A model generated the notes under the pieces. That model was given only the letters and a program-made list of their open reading frames with translations. It made no database searches and was not told the DNA's origin. DNA of 25,012 nt from the NCBI GenBank assembly GCA_045640905.1, contig JAZUFW010000001.1, positions 1-25,012 on the forward strand. Direction: 5' to 3'. A program made the translations under genes and the position numbers. The stretch comes from JAILLW01 sp045640905 (GTDB taxonomy: Bacteria; Bacillota; Clostridia; Lachnospirales; Lachnospiraceae). Positions 1 to 8,495 of the stretch are shown here, in pieces (position 1 is the first letter of the stretch; each line of letters starts with the position of its first letter).

Positions 1-1
1 C

Positions 2-628
2 AAAATTGCCATGAAGGATCTGGAAATCAGAGGTGCCGGCAATATTCTGGGCAAAACTCAGCACGGTCATATGCAGGCAGTCGGATACGATTTGTACTGT
101 AAAATGCTGAACGATGCGGTAAAAACGCTAAAGGGCATCGAGGTGGAAACAGATTTTGATACATTGATTGACCTTGATGTGGATGCATATATTCCGGTCG
201 AATATATCGTTAATGAAGTTCAAAAACTTGACATTTATAAGAGAATAGCGGAGCTGTCGAATAACGACGAGCGAACAGATATGGAATCCGAATTAAAAGA
301 CAGATTCGGAAACGTTCCAAAGTGCGTGGAAAACCTGCTTCGTATTTCGATGATTCGAGTAGATGCCCACAAACTGTACTTAACCGATGTTAAGGGAAAG
401 AACGGAGAAATAGTTTTTATCATTCGCCCGGATGCAAAGATAAATCCCGAGGGAATTCCCAAGGTTATTGCTGCATTTGAACGTTTTTCCTTTAATCCCA
501 AAACGTTTCAGTTCATCATCCGCTATCAAAGAAGCGGCATGGCCGAAAAGGATGAAAGGACAGTATTGGAACTGACGGAAAAAGTATTGCACTGTATGAA
601 GGAAGAATTGTTGAAAACAGATGCTTAA
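2..628 (+). CDS. mfd: Transcription-repair coupling factor Mfd, C-terminal part (5' end outside window)
   Basis: The reading frame is open from the first bases of the window and starts within KIAMKDLEIRGAGNILG, the conserved end of the Mfd/RecG-like helicase core (usually KIAMRDLEIRGAGNLLG). The segment AVGYDLYCKML that follows is also typical of Mfd. The rest, to the stop at 626-628, matches the Mfd C-terminal regulatory domain (TRCF D7 region), with the DAYIP and DIYKRIA motifs. Mfd is an ATP-driven translocase that removes RNA polymerase stalled at DNA damage and recruits UvrA. About 208 residues of a protein usually near 1,150 residues are visible, so no start can be assigned; the internal ATG at 11 is not the start. 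It is a housekeeping gene that marks the left edge of the accessory locus. Confidence 0.95.
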   Translation, partial: KIAMKDLEIRGAGNILGKTQHGHMQAVGYDLYCKMLNDAVKTLKGIEVETDFDTLIDLDVDAYIPVEYIVNEVQKLDIYKRIAELSNNDERTDMESELKDRFGNVPKCVENLLRISMIRVDAHKLYLTDVKGKNGEIVFIIRPDAKINPEGIPKVIAAFERFSFNPKTFQFIIRYQRSGMAEKDERTVLELTEKVLHCMKEELLKTDA

Positions 629-643
629 GTAATGTATTATAAT
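611..643 (+). promoter_or_regulatory. Probable sigma-A promoter for the Na/Pi symporter gene
   Basis: TTGAAA (611-616) lies 18 bases before TATTAT (635-640), and a perfect TATAAT overlaps it at 638-643. Either -10 would start transcription near 645-652, about 35 bases before the ATG at 683. The -35 sits inside the last codons of mfd. A short imperfect palindrome, ATGGT-A-ACCAT (646-656), lies at the expected transcription start and could be an operator, but nothing else supports that. Prediction from consensus matching only. Confidence 0.5.
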
Positions 644-682
644 GGATGGTAACCATAGATTAGTAATCATTTGGAGACAAAT

Positions 683-2491
683 ATGACTATTTTTAATGTA
701 CTGACGCTCATCGGCGGACTTGCTTTCTTCCTGTACGGCATGAACGTTATGGGAGACGGCTTAAAGAAGCTCTCCGGCGGTAAATTCGAATCAATATTAT
801 CAAAGATGACATCAAACAAAGCCAAGGCAATAATGGTGGGGGCTTTGGTTACTGCTGTTATGCAGTCATCATCGGCTACGACGGTTATGATTGTCGGCTT
901 TGTCAATTCCGGTTTGATGGAACTTTCAAAGTGTGTCAGCTTGATATTCGGAGCGAACATCGGAGCCACGATTACGCCGTGGGTTATGTCGCTTTCTTCA
1001 ATCGGAGCAGGCAGTTCTTCGATGCTTCTTAAATTTCTGAAGCCTACTTCGTTTGCCCCCATTCTGGCTATTATCGGTGTCGGGAATATAATGCTGTCCA
1101 AAAAGGATAAGAATCGGAATATCGCTTTGATACTTATCGGATTTGCAGTATTGATGTTTGGAATGGAGACTATGTCCGGAGCGGTTTCGCCTTTGGCAGA
1201 CAGCCCCGAGTTTACATCGGTTATGACCATGTTTGCAAACAATCCCTTCTTGGCCATGCTGATTGCGGTAGCTTTAACCGGCATAATTCAGTCATCGTCA
1301 GCGACCATAGGTATGGTGCAGGTATTGTCAACATCGGGACTTATTACTTACGGGGCAGCACTCCCGCTTTTGCTGGGCGCCAATATCGGTACTTGTGCGA
1401 CAGCCTTACTGTCTTCGATAGGAACGAGCCGCAATGCCAGAAGGTCTGCGCTTATTCATTTCTTCTACAATGTTATTCGCTCACTTTTGGTTATGGTGGT
1501 TTTCTACACAATTAACCGATTTGTTCACTTTGCATTCCTTAATGTCAATGCCACCGCTGTAGGAATAGCTGTCATTGATACCACTTTGAGCATTACTTTG
1601 GCTATTATCCTGGCTCCTTTTTCAAAGATGCTTGAAAAACTTACATATCTGGTTCTTCCTGTTACCGAAGAAGAACAGGAACTGCAGGGCATGGCTGCCA
1701 AGAGAAATATTACTTTGCTTGATGAAAGATTCCTGGAAAGCCCGGGACTTGCGGTTGAACAATGCCGAAGAGTGGCTATAGGAATGGCTACATATGCCAG
1801 AGATGCTCTGTTTCTTTCGATAGATCTTTTGAATGAATTTAAAGAAAAGAAAGCAAAGAGAGTATCCGATCTTGAAGATATTGTGGATCACTATGAAGAT
1901 ATCCTCGGATCGTATATTGTAAAGCTTTCTACGAAAAGTATGAATCCCAAGGATTCGCAGGATATTTCGATGATTCTGCACGGAATCGGTGACTGGGAAC
2001 GTATATCCGACCATGCCTGCAATATAGTTGATATTGCAAGGGAAATGCAGGAAAAGGAACTGGTCTTTTCTAAGAAAGCTCAGGAAGAGGTCAGGATTTT
2101 TACGGAAGCCGTTAAGGAAACCGTGGACTGCGCATATGAAGCTTTTTCGTTTTTGGATATGGAAAAGGCTTCTGCTGTCGGACCTCTTGAAGAGGTTATC
2201 GACAAACTGACGAACACCATTAAAAAGCGCCATATTAAGCGCCTTCGAAAGGGAAAATGCAGCATAGAGATGGGATTTGTCCTTTCTGATTTGTCGACTA
2301 ATTATGAGCGTGTTTCGGATCACTGTTCCAACATAGCTCTGTCGGTGCTTCATCCCGATGATGATATGGGTTCACATGAATATGAAGAGATGAATATGAA
2401 TAAGAACAACGAAGAATTTATTCGTCGTGTTAAGGTTTATGAAGAAAAATATGCTTTACCAAAAAAGTCGGAGGTTAATTTGAATGAATAA
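683..2491 (+). CDS. Na+/phosphate symporter with C-terminal PhoU domain (NptA / PNaS family)
   Basis: This is a 602-residue membrane protein that would import (or export) phosphate with sodium. It carries the duplicated signature of the Na/Pi-cotransporter family: QSSSAT at about residues 61-66 and again at about 203-208, each followed by a GANIG motif. About eight to nine hydrophobic segments fill the first 340 residues. The last 250 residues are soluble, helical and PhoU-like, with the usual repeated D-W/Y-ERISDH pattern (GDWERISDHACNI, NYERVSDHCSNI). I start it at ATG 683 and not at the in-frame TTG 671, because TTGGAG (671-676) is its ribosome binding site, 6 bases upstream. Its stop codon overlaps the start of the next gene, which suggests translational coupling. 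The specific ion and direction are inferred from the family. Confidence 0.9.
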   Translation: MTIFNVLTLIGGLAFFLYGMNVMGDGLKKLSGGKFESILSKMTSNKAKAIMVGALVTAVMQSSSATTVMIVGFVNSGLMELSKCVSLIFGANIGATITPWVMSLSSIGAGSSSMLLKFLKPTSFAPILAIIGVGNIMLSKKDKNRNIALILIGFAVLMFGMETMSGAVSPLADSPEFTSVMTMFANNPFLAMLIAVALTGIIQSSSATIGMVQVLSTSGLITYGAALPLLLGANIGTCATALLSSIGTSRNARRSALIHFFYNVIRSLLVMVVFYTINRFVHFAFLNVNATAVGIAVIDTTLSITLAIILAPFSKMLEKLTYLVLPVTEEEQELQGMAAKRNITLLDERFLESPGLAVEQCRRVAIGMATYARDALFLSIDLLNEFKEKKAKRVSDLEDIVDHYEDILGSYIVKLSTKSMNPKDSQDISMILHGIGDWERISDHACNIVDIAREMQEKELVFSKKAQEEVRIFTEAVKETVDCAYEAFSFLDMEKASAVGPLEEVIDKLTNTIKKRHIKRLRKGKCSIEMGFVLSDLSTNYERVSDHCSNIALSVLHPDDDMGSHEYEEMNMNKNNEEFIRRVKVYEEKYALPKKSEVNLNE

Positions 2492-3677
2492 GCCTGCCAT
2501 AGAGGGCGGACCGAAGGTACGCCAAACAAATATTTATTACGGACATCAGTATATTGACGAAGATGATGTTAACGCCGTAGTTGAGGTTCTTCGATACGGG
2601 GATTTGACTTGCGGCCCCAAGATAAATGAACTTGAACAGAAACTGTGCAGTATTACCGGAGCCAAATATGCTGTAGTATGCAGCAACGGAACAGCGGCTT
2701 TACACATAGCATGTATGGCAGCGGGAGTAACGGCAGGTGATGAAGTCATTACGACGCCGATTACTTTTGCAGCTTCCGCAAACTGTGCTTTGTATTGTCA
2801 GGCACGTCCCGTATTTGCAGATATTAATCCCGAAACGTATAACCTTGATCCCGAATGTGTAAAGAAGCTGACTACCGAAAAGACCAAAGCGGTTGTAGCT
2901 GTAGATTATACGGGGCAATCGGTTGAACTGGATGAAATTCTGGAGCACTGCCATCAAAACAATATAGTACTTATCGAGGACGGCGCTCATGTTATAGGAA
3001 CAAAATACAAAGGACGCATGAACGGGTCGATAGCTGACATGACCACCTTTTCGTTCCACCCTGTAAAAACCGTAACAGGCGGTGAAGGCGGTGCGGTGTT
3101 GACCAATTCCGAAGAGTATTATAAAAAGTTACTTCTTTATCGTTCTCATGGAATAACCAGAGACCCTTCATTGATGTCAAAGGAGCCGGACGGCCCCTGG
3201 TATTATGAGCAGGTGGATTTGGGATTCAACTATAGAATGACGGATATTCAGGCTGCACTTTTGATCAGTCAGCTTGATAAGCTTCCCGGATTCAGCGCGC
3301 GCCGTAAGGAGATAGTGGCCCGTTACAATGAAGCTTTCAAGGACATTCCGGGCATTTTTGTACAAAAGGAAATTCCCGAATCGGATACAACGAGACATCT
3401 GTATATTTTGAGAATTGTTCCCGAGAAACTCACAATAGACAGGGCGAAATTCTTTGAAGCATTGAAGGCTGAGGGAGTATGCTGCAATGTTCACTATATT
3501 CCGACATACTATTTCCCGTATTATCAGAAGTTGGGATACAAAAAAGGCCTTTGTCCCAATGCGGAAAAACTGTACGAAGAAATGCTTTCGTTGCCTCTTT
3601 ACTATGCCATGAGCGATGAAGATGTCGAATCGGTTATCGAAGCTGTCACCAAGATAGCAACTTTCTATGCCAAATAA
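2484..3677 (+). CDS. pseC: PseC-like PLP-dependent sugar-nucleotide aminotransferase (DegT/DnrJ/EryC1/StrS family)
   Basis: The 397-residue protein has the full DegT aminotransferase fold. The PLP-binding lysine is Lys195 in SFHPVKTVTGGEGGA, the ring-nitrogen aspartate is Asp166 in IED, and a YxxxF/H-RxxxI motif (FNYRMTDIQAA) is present. The sequence around the lysine, FRSHGI-like (YRSHGITRD), and the opening IYYGHQYIDEDD resemble PseC, the UDP-4-amino-4,6-dideoxy-N-acetyl-altrosamine transaminase of pseudaminic acid synthesis. No pseB, pseH, pseG or pseI is in the window, so the exact substrate (a UDP-4-keto-6-deoxy sugar) is inferred. ATG 2484 has GGAGG at 2470-2474 and overlaps the symporter stop by 8 bases. 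It is separated from the main glycan operon by a terminator, yet may feed the same pathway. Confidence 0.85.
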   Translation: MNKPAIEGGPKVRQTNIYYGHQYIDEDDVNAVVEVLRYGDLTCGPKINELEQKLCSITGAKYAVVCSNGTAALHIACMAAGVTAGDEVITTPITFAASANCALYCQARPVFADINPETYNLDPECVKKLTTEKTKAVVAVDYTGQSVELDEILEHCHQNNIVLIEDGAHVIGTKYKGRMNGSIADMTTFSFHPVKTVTGGEGGAVLTNSEEYYKKLLLYRSHGITRDPSLMSKEPDGPWYYEQVDLGFNYRMTDIQAALLISQLDKLPGFSARRKEIVARYNEAFKDIPGIFVQKEIPESDTTRHLYILRIVPEKLTIDRAKFFEALKAEGVCCNVHYIPTYYFPYYQKLGYKKGLCPNAEKLYEEMLSLPLYYAMSDEDVESVIEAVTKIATFYAK

Positions 3678-3690
3678 ATAAATTTTAACG

Positions 3691-3717
3691 CGGGCGGATA
3701 TATCCGCCCGTTTTTTT
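3691..3717 (+). terminator. Intrinsic (rho-independent) terminator
   Basis: A perfect 8-bp GC-rich stem, CGGGCGGA paired with TCCGCCCG across a TATA loop (3691-3710), is followed directly by seven T residues (3711-3717). It lies 14 bases after the aminotransferase stop and would end the symporter-aminotransferase transcript. The minus-strand side lacks a matching T-run, so it should work in the plus direction only. Confidence 0.95.
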
Positions 3718-3745
3718 GAACCCTTCGGGACGGGGTTAGGGGTTC
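3718..3745 (+). repeat. Small G/C-rich hairpin between terminator and promoter
   Basis: GAACCC (3718-3723) can pair with GGGTTC (3740-3745). Inside this, CCC-TTC-GGG and a second GGGTT (3733-3737) offer alternative pairings, so two or three mutually exclusive small hairpins are possible. There is no T-run after it, so it is not a second terminator. It lies just upstream of the -35 box at 3751 and would not be in the downstream RNA; a binding site or a remnant are both possible. Confidence 0.4.
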
Positions 3746-3750
3746 AAAAT

Positions 3751-3779
3751 TCGACAAACATACACCGTTGTAGTATAAT
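3751..3779 (+). promoter_or_regulatory. Strong sigma-A promoter of the glycan operon
   Basis: TCGACA (3751-3756, five of six consensus bases) and a perfect TATAAT (3774-3779) are separated by 17 bases, the ideal spacing. Transcription would start at about 3786, leaving a leader of roughly 79 bases before the flippase ATG at 3865. The position directly after a terminator, and the absence of another obvious promoter until 23462, make this the likely driver of the operon of about 20 kb. The leader contains a possible 9-codon reading frame ending on the operon's first start codon. Confidence 0.8.
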
Positions 3780-3864
3780 ATTACAGATTATGGGTTACTG
3801 TGTCTCCGTATGCTTTTTTACCAAAACGACATAATATGAAAGCCCAAAACCGGATTGTGATTTA

Positions 3865-5622
3865 ATGAAAAAAATACTTAAAAAATTACTTATACTTTTA
3901 GATAAAAAACAAAAGAAAATAATGGTTCTTTTGGTTCTTTTGATGCTCATCGGAGCCGTTTTGGAAACAATGGGCGTAGCCATTATTTTACCTGTTATGA
4001 ATGTGGTAGTTGAAGATGATGCCGTTAATAACCACGCGTATCTGAGATGGATATGCGACGTTCTGAGAATAGATTACGGCGATACCAAGACGTTGATGAT
4101 TTCCGTGCTTGTCGGATTGATTCTGGTCTTTGCGGTTAAGAATCTGTTCCTTTTCTTCCAGCAAAAGGTGCAGCTCAGATTCGTATATTCCAACCAGTTT
4201 GCGACATCCAGACGCATGATGATTAATTTCATGAAGCGTCCGTATGAGTACTATCTTAATGCCGACACATCGGTTATCCAAAGAACGATTACCTCGGATG
4301 TTAACAATATGTACGGACTGATTCTGGCGCTCCTGGGATTGGCATCCGAAGGAATAGTATTTGTGTGCCTGGTAGCAATCAGTTTCGTTTCCGATGTCTG
4401 GATGACGATTACGGTAGCCACTCTTTTGGTAGTAGTTTTGTTGGTTATCATGTTTATTTTGAAACCCATTATGAAGAGGGCCGGAGTCGAGAACCAGGAC
4501 TATTATTCCGGACTTTACAAATGGATAGACCAATCCGTAATGGGAATAAAGGAAATAAAAATAGCAAACAAGGAAAGCTATTTTATCAGAGAGTATTCAA
4601 ACTGCGGTGCCGGATACGTAAGCGCCGTTCAACGATACAATCTCTATAACGCGACACCGCGACTTTTGATTGAGACAGTCGCAATTATGGGAATGATTCT
4701 TTATATCATAATCAGGCTTCTCGGCGGAACTACGGTTATAGAAATAATGCCGCAGATTACGCTCCTTGCGGTGGCCGCAATGCGACTTATTCCCTGTGCC
4801 AACAGAATAAACAATTACCTGACCTCTATTTCGTATTTTGAGCCTTTCTTTATGGGAGTCAGCGATAACCTGACGCAGGAAATTACCGATGAGACCATCG
4901 ATTACAGCGAGAACAGCTATCGCAAAGATGAAGATATTGCGAAGATGCCCATAAACAAAGCAATAGAACTGAAAGACATAGTATATAAGTATCCGAATAC
5001 GGATGTTTTGATTTTTGACCATGCAGATATGACGATCAAGGTCGGACAGTCTGTTGGTATTGTCGGAACGACAGGTGCCGGCAAGACGACGGTGGTTGAT
5101 ATTTTGCTGGGGCTTTTGAAACTCGAAAGCGGACAGATTCTGGCCGACGGCGTCAACATTTTTGACGATTACAAAGGCTTTTTAAAGAATGTCGGATATA
5201 TTCCGCAGTCAATATTTATGGTTGATGACAGTATCAGAAAGAATGTTGCTTTCGGATATGCCGATGAAGATATTGATGATGAAAAGGTTTGGAATGCACT
5301 AAAGCAGGCTCAGCTTGATGAATTCGTTCGTTCGCTTCCCGAAGGATTGGATGCCGGAATCGGTGAGCGCGGAATCAGAATTTCCGGAGGACAACGACAG
5401 AGAATTGGTATCGCAAGAGCCCTTTTTGAGGATCCCGAAGTATTGGTTATGGATGAAGCAACCTCTGCTTTGGACAACGAAACGGAAAAAGCTATTATGG
5501 AATCCATTAATTTCCTGCATGGCAAAAAGACACTTATTATCATTGCACACAGACTGCAGACTATTGAAAAGTGCGATACGGTATATCGCGTAGAAGGCGG
5601 AAAGATTACAGTTGAACGATAA
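3865..5622 (+). CDS. pglK: PglK-type ABC transporter (lipid-linked oligosaccharide flippase)
   Basis: The 585-residue half-transporter has an N-terminal membrane domain (about residues 18-320, six segments) fused to an ATPase domain. The ATPase has Walker A GTTGAGKTT (401-409), Q-loop YIPQ (445-448), signature SGGQ (507-510), Walker B VLVMDE (526-531) and switch His562. Features such as MRLIPCANRI at the end of the membrane domain, and the overall length, match Campylobacter PglK, which flips undecaprenyl-diphosphate-linked glycan across the cytoplasmic membrane using ATP. A generic MsbA-like exporter is the main alternative. The start has only a weak ribosome binding site; the TAATG overlap with an upstream mini-frame may compensate. 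It is the first gene of the operon, and the next gene overlaps it by 11 bases. Confidence 0.85.
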   Translation: MKKILKKLLILLDKKQKKIMVLLVLLMLIGAVLETMGVAIILPVMNVVVEDDAVNNHAYLRWICDVLRIDYGDTKTLMISVLVGLILVFAVKNLFLFFQQKVQLRFVYSNQFATSRRMMINFMKRPYEYYLNADTSVIQRTITSDVNNMYGLILALLGLASEGIVFVCLVAISFVSDVWMTITVATLLVVVLLVIMFILKPIMKRAGVENQDYYSGLYKWIDQSVMGIKEIKIANKESYFIREYSNCGAGYVSAVQRYNLYNATPRLLIETVAIMGMILYIIIRLLGGTTVIEIMPQITLLAVAAMRLIPCANRINNYLTSISYFEPFFMGVSDNLTQEITDETIDYSENSYRKDEDIAKMPINKAIELKDIVYKYPNTDVLIFDHADMTIKVGQSVGIVGTTGAGKTTVVDILLGLLKLESGQILADGVNIFDDYKGFLKNVGYIPQSIFMVDDSIRKNVAFGYADEDIDDEKVWNALKQAQLDEFVRSLPEGLDAGIGERGIRISGGQRQRIGIARALFEDPEVLVMDEATSALDNETEKAIMESINFLHGKKTLIIIAHRLQTIEKCDTVYRVEGGKITVER

Positions 5623-7348
5623 AAAGAGCGCAAAAATAATTAAATACGTTGTTTTTCCTGTAGTTCTGTTTTTGTTCCCTCTTTTGAAAGTGTCAAAAGG
5701 GATTGATTTGACGGACACGACGTACTCACTGGGAAATTTCGTTTTTTTCCCGGAAACGGACGGAGTATGGTTTAGGCTGACGTTTTTATCGAATGTTGCA
5801 GGTTATGTATTGACGTTGCTTCCTTTTGCACAAACGATGCTGGGAATGAAGATATATACCTCGCTTCTAATCAGCCTGACGGCCCTTTTGGGATACAGAT
5901 TTTTTGTAACAAAAATGCCTGCCTATGTTGCTTTTGTCGGGGAGATGACAGCTATAGGTTTATGCTGGATTCCGAGCGGAATTATGTATAATTACCTGAC
6001 GTTTTTCTTCCTTCTTTTGGGCTGCATATTCCTCTTTAGAGGTTTGGCAGGAACGGACAGAAAGTCCTGCTTATTTATAGCCGGGGTGTTTCTGGGAATC
6101 AACACGTTTGTGAGATTTCCCAACAATGCTTTGGAAACTTCGCTGATACTGGCACTTTGGATATACGCGGTATGGCGCAAAAAAGAATTTCGCGAAGTGG
6201 CAGTCGAAACGCTTTTATGTTTGGCGGGATATGTTTCGTCATTTGCGATAATTGTGACAGCAATGTCATTTATATACGGCAGAGGAACGCTTCCTGCCAT
6301 GATAACGGGCGTACTTGATATATCGAAGAGTGCTTCGGATTACACTTTAAAAGATATGCTGTTTTCTATAACGGATGCATATCTGCACGGACTTAAGTGG
6401 GCTGCATATATGGTTATTTGCGTATTGCCCGGTATCCCGTTTTTTGTTTTGTGGAAGGACAAATTCGTAAAGGCAAAAAAGATTGTTTACTGCCTCTGCG
6501 TAGGATTCCTCTTTTTCGTTTTAATGAAGTGGGGGATGTTCAATTTCAAATATTACCAAAAGGAATCCGCGCTTCAGTGGGGCGTAATCTTTTTGCTCAT
6601 AGCTTTGGCTGCTGATATATATGTCATGTACACCAAGCACTTTAACTATGATTGGAAGCTGATTTCGCTGATATCCTTTATAGTGATTTTGATTACTCCG
6701 CTCGGCTCGAATAATTATGTTTGGCCGGTGCTTAATAATCTGTTCTTTATCGCGCCCGTAGCTTTATGGGTGATTTACAGGTTTGTCAGATGGGGCAGAC
6801 AGTATCTTGATAATACGCGTAAAGTTCCGCTTTTTGCTCCGAAAGCAATGCTTGCGGGAATTACTTTGATGTTTATTCTTCAATCCGTAGCTGTCGGATG
6901 CGTATATTCGTTTTTGGACGGAGAAAACGGCGAAAAAGTTACTTTTTCAGTAGCCGATAATAAAGTTTTAAAAGGAATGAAAACCAACGCGGCAAATGCA
7001 GAAGCCTTGTCGGGACTGTCCGAGTTTTTTAATGAAAATGAAAGTTTGTATGACGGCAAGAAACTCATTTTATACGGAAATATTCCGGGACTGAGTTACG
7101 TTTTGTCAAAGCCTACGGCGCTTAATACTACATGGTCGGATCTTGATTCCAATCCGGTAGAAGAAATGCAGCAGGCTCTTATGAGGGTTGACGGCAGTAA
7201 TGCTGCATCGAGACCTCTTGTTATTATTTCAAGGGATTTGTACGACTGCCCGGATAACTCGATTAAGTTTGATCTCATTAACAGCTTTATTTCGGATAAT
7301 AATTATTCGGAAAAATATGTTAACAATAAATTTGTTGTTTTCGAATAA
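5612..7348 (+). CDS. Multi-pass membrane protein, GT-C glycosyltransferase-like
   Basis: The 578-residue protein has about 12-13 hydrophobic segments up to residue 430, then a soluble C-terminal domain of about 150 residues, probably outside the membrane. Just after the first membrane segment it has an acidic/tyrosine motif, GIDLTDTTYS (Asp32, Asp35, Tyr38), placed as the catalytic first-loop motif is in GT-C enzymes of the PMT/ArnT/GT39 type. Such enzymes transfer a sugar from a polyprenyl-phosphate carrier on the outer face. I do not recognise a named family member, so activity is inferred. The start is TTG 5612, with AAGGCGG ending 11 bases upstream; there is no ATG alternative before about residue 77. 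The GT2 gene at 10263 would make a suitable donor. Confidence 0.75.
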   Translation: MNDKKSAKIIKYVVFPVVLFLFPLLKVSKGIDLTDTTYSLGNFVFFPETDGVWFRLTFLSNVAGYVLTLLPFAQTMLGMKIYTSLLISLTALLGYRFFVTKMPAYVAFVGEMTAIGLCWIPSGIMYNYLTFFFLLLGCIFLFRGLAGTDRKSCLFIAGVFLGINTFVRFPNNALETSLILALWIYAVWRKKEFREVAVETLLCLAGYVSSFAIIVTAMSFIYGRGTLPAMITGVLDISKSASDYTLKDMLFSITDAYLHGLKWAAYMVICVLPGIPFFVLWKDKFVKAKKIVYCLCVGFLFFVLMKWGMFNFKYYQKESALQWGVIFLLIALAADIYVMYTKHFNYDWKLISLISFIVILITPLGSNNYVWPVLNNLFFIAPVALWVIYRFVRWGRQYLDNTRKVPLFAPKAMLAGITLMFILQSVAVGCVYSFLDGENGEKVTFSVADNKVLKGMKTNAANAEALSGLSEFFNENESLYDGKKLILYGNIPGLSYVLSKPTALNTTWSDLDSNPVEEMQQALMRVDGSNAASRPLVIISRDLYDCPDNSIKFDLINSFISDNNYSEKYVNNKFVVFE

Positions 7349-7364
7349 CAGATAGGATGTATAT

Positions 7365-8495
7365 ATGATACGTTTTAATGTTCCGCCTTTTACGGGCAAA
7401 GAAATTGAATATGTGAAGCAGGCAATTGACAATATGCATATTTGCGGTGACGGTGAGTTTACCAAGAAGTGCAATTCCTGGATAGAACAAAAAACCGGGA
7501 CTTCAAAAGCTCTTTTGACAACATCCTGCACGCATGCCCTCGAGATGGCAGCTCTACTGTGTGACATCAAAGAAGGAGACGAGGTCATCATGCCTTCGTA
7601 CACTTTCGTGTCTACGGCAGATGCCTTTGTACTTAGGGGAGCCACGGCGGTTTTTGTAGATATTAACCCCAAAACCATGAATATAGACGAAAACCTGATT
7701 GAGGATGCCATTACCGAAAAGACAAAGGCCATAGCTGCTGTTCACTATGCCGGAGTCGGCTGCGAGATGGATAAAATAATGGATATTGCGAAGCGCCATA
7801 ATTTACATGTCATCGAAGATGATGCGCAGGGAATTATGAGCACCTATAAAGGACGCGCACTCGGAACCTTCGGAGATTTCGGATGCTTATCATTTCATGA
7901 AACCAAGAACTACAGCATGGGCGAGGGCGGTGCTTTGATGATTAAGGACCCTTCCTATGTTGAACAGGCCGAGATTCTCCGTGAAAAGGGTACTAACAGA
8001 AGTCAGTACTATCGCGGACAGGTTGATAAGTATCGTTGGATGGATTTCGGTTCCAGCTACCTGCCGTCCGACATGAACGCCGCCTATCTATTTGCGCAGC
8101 TTGAGATGGCTGATACGATTAACGATAGACGTTTAGCTTTGTGGAACAGATATAATGAGGAATTTGCTTCATTGGAAGAGCGCGAACTTATTGAGCGACC
8201 TTTTGTTCCCGATTACTGCACTCAAAACGGCCATATGTACTACATTAAATGTAAGGATTTGGATGAAAGAACGCAGTTTATTGATTTTATGAAAGCCAAT
8301 GACATACTGACGGTATTTCACTATATTCCTCTTCATACTGCTCCTGCCGGAGCAAAATACGGACGCTTTAACGGAGAGGACAAATATACTACCAAAGAGT
8401 CCGAAAGACTGGTTCGACTGCCCATGTTCTATTCATTAACAGATGATGAGCAGGAATACATTATCGGCAAAGTAAAGGAATTTTATTTACATTAA
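7365..8495 (+). CDS. wecE: dTDP-4-amino-4,6-dideoxygalactose transaminase
   Basis: The 376-residue protein follows E. coli WecE (RffA) almost throughout. Shared stretches include FNVPPFTGKEIEY, LCD-x-K/Q-GDEVIMPSYTFVST, VHYAGV-CEMD, STYKGRALGTFG, REKGTNRSQ, GQVDKYRW and FHYIPLH. The PLP lysine is Lys181 in FHETKNY, the same position as in the E. coli enzyme. WecE transfers an amine from glutamate to dTDP-4-keto-6-deoxy-glucose, giving dTDP-Fuc4N. The substrate needs RmlA and RmlB, which are not in the window, and the usual partner acetyltransferase WecD is also absent; the downstream formyltransferase could replace it. ATG 7365 has AGGATG just upstream. The stop (TAA) overlaps the next ATG by one base. 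Confidence 0.93.
   Translation: MIRFNVPPFTGKEIEYVKQAIDNMHICGDGEFTKKCNSWIEQKTGTSKALLTTSCTHALEMAALLCDIKEGDEVIMPSYTFVSTADAFVLRGATAVFVDINPKTMNIDENLIEDAITEKTKAIAAVHYAGVGCEMDKIMDIAKRHNLHVIEDDAQGIMSTYKGRALGTFGDFGCLSFHETKNYSMGEGGALMIKDPSYVEQAEILREKGTNRSQYYRGQVDKYRWMDFGSSYLPSDMNAAYLFAQLEMADTINDRRLALWNRYNEEFASLEERELIERPFVPDYCTQNGHMYYIKCKDLDERTQFIDFMKANDILTVFHYIPLHTAPAGAKYGRFNGEDKYTTKESERLVRLPMFYSLTDDEQEYIIGKVKEFYLH

Noticed and set aside
671..682. TTG 671 as start of the Na/Pi symporter
   Set aside because: The TTGGAG containing it is the ribosome binding site for ATG 683, with ideal spacing; nothing upstream serves TTG 671.
667..1284. Long minus-strand open frame (205 codons) opposite the symporter gene
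   Set aside because: It is antisense to a clear membrane protein gene, has no family resemblance and no ribosome binding site; it is a by-product of codon use. The same holds for the other antisense frames across the window.
2484..3677. A pseudaminic acid biosynthesis locus
   Set aside because: Only a PseC-like gene is present; no pseB, pseH, pseG, pseI or pseF is visible.
3718..3745. Second terminator after the aminotransferase gene
   Set aside because: The hairpin is not followed by a T-run, and a complete terminator lies just before it.
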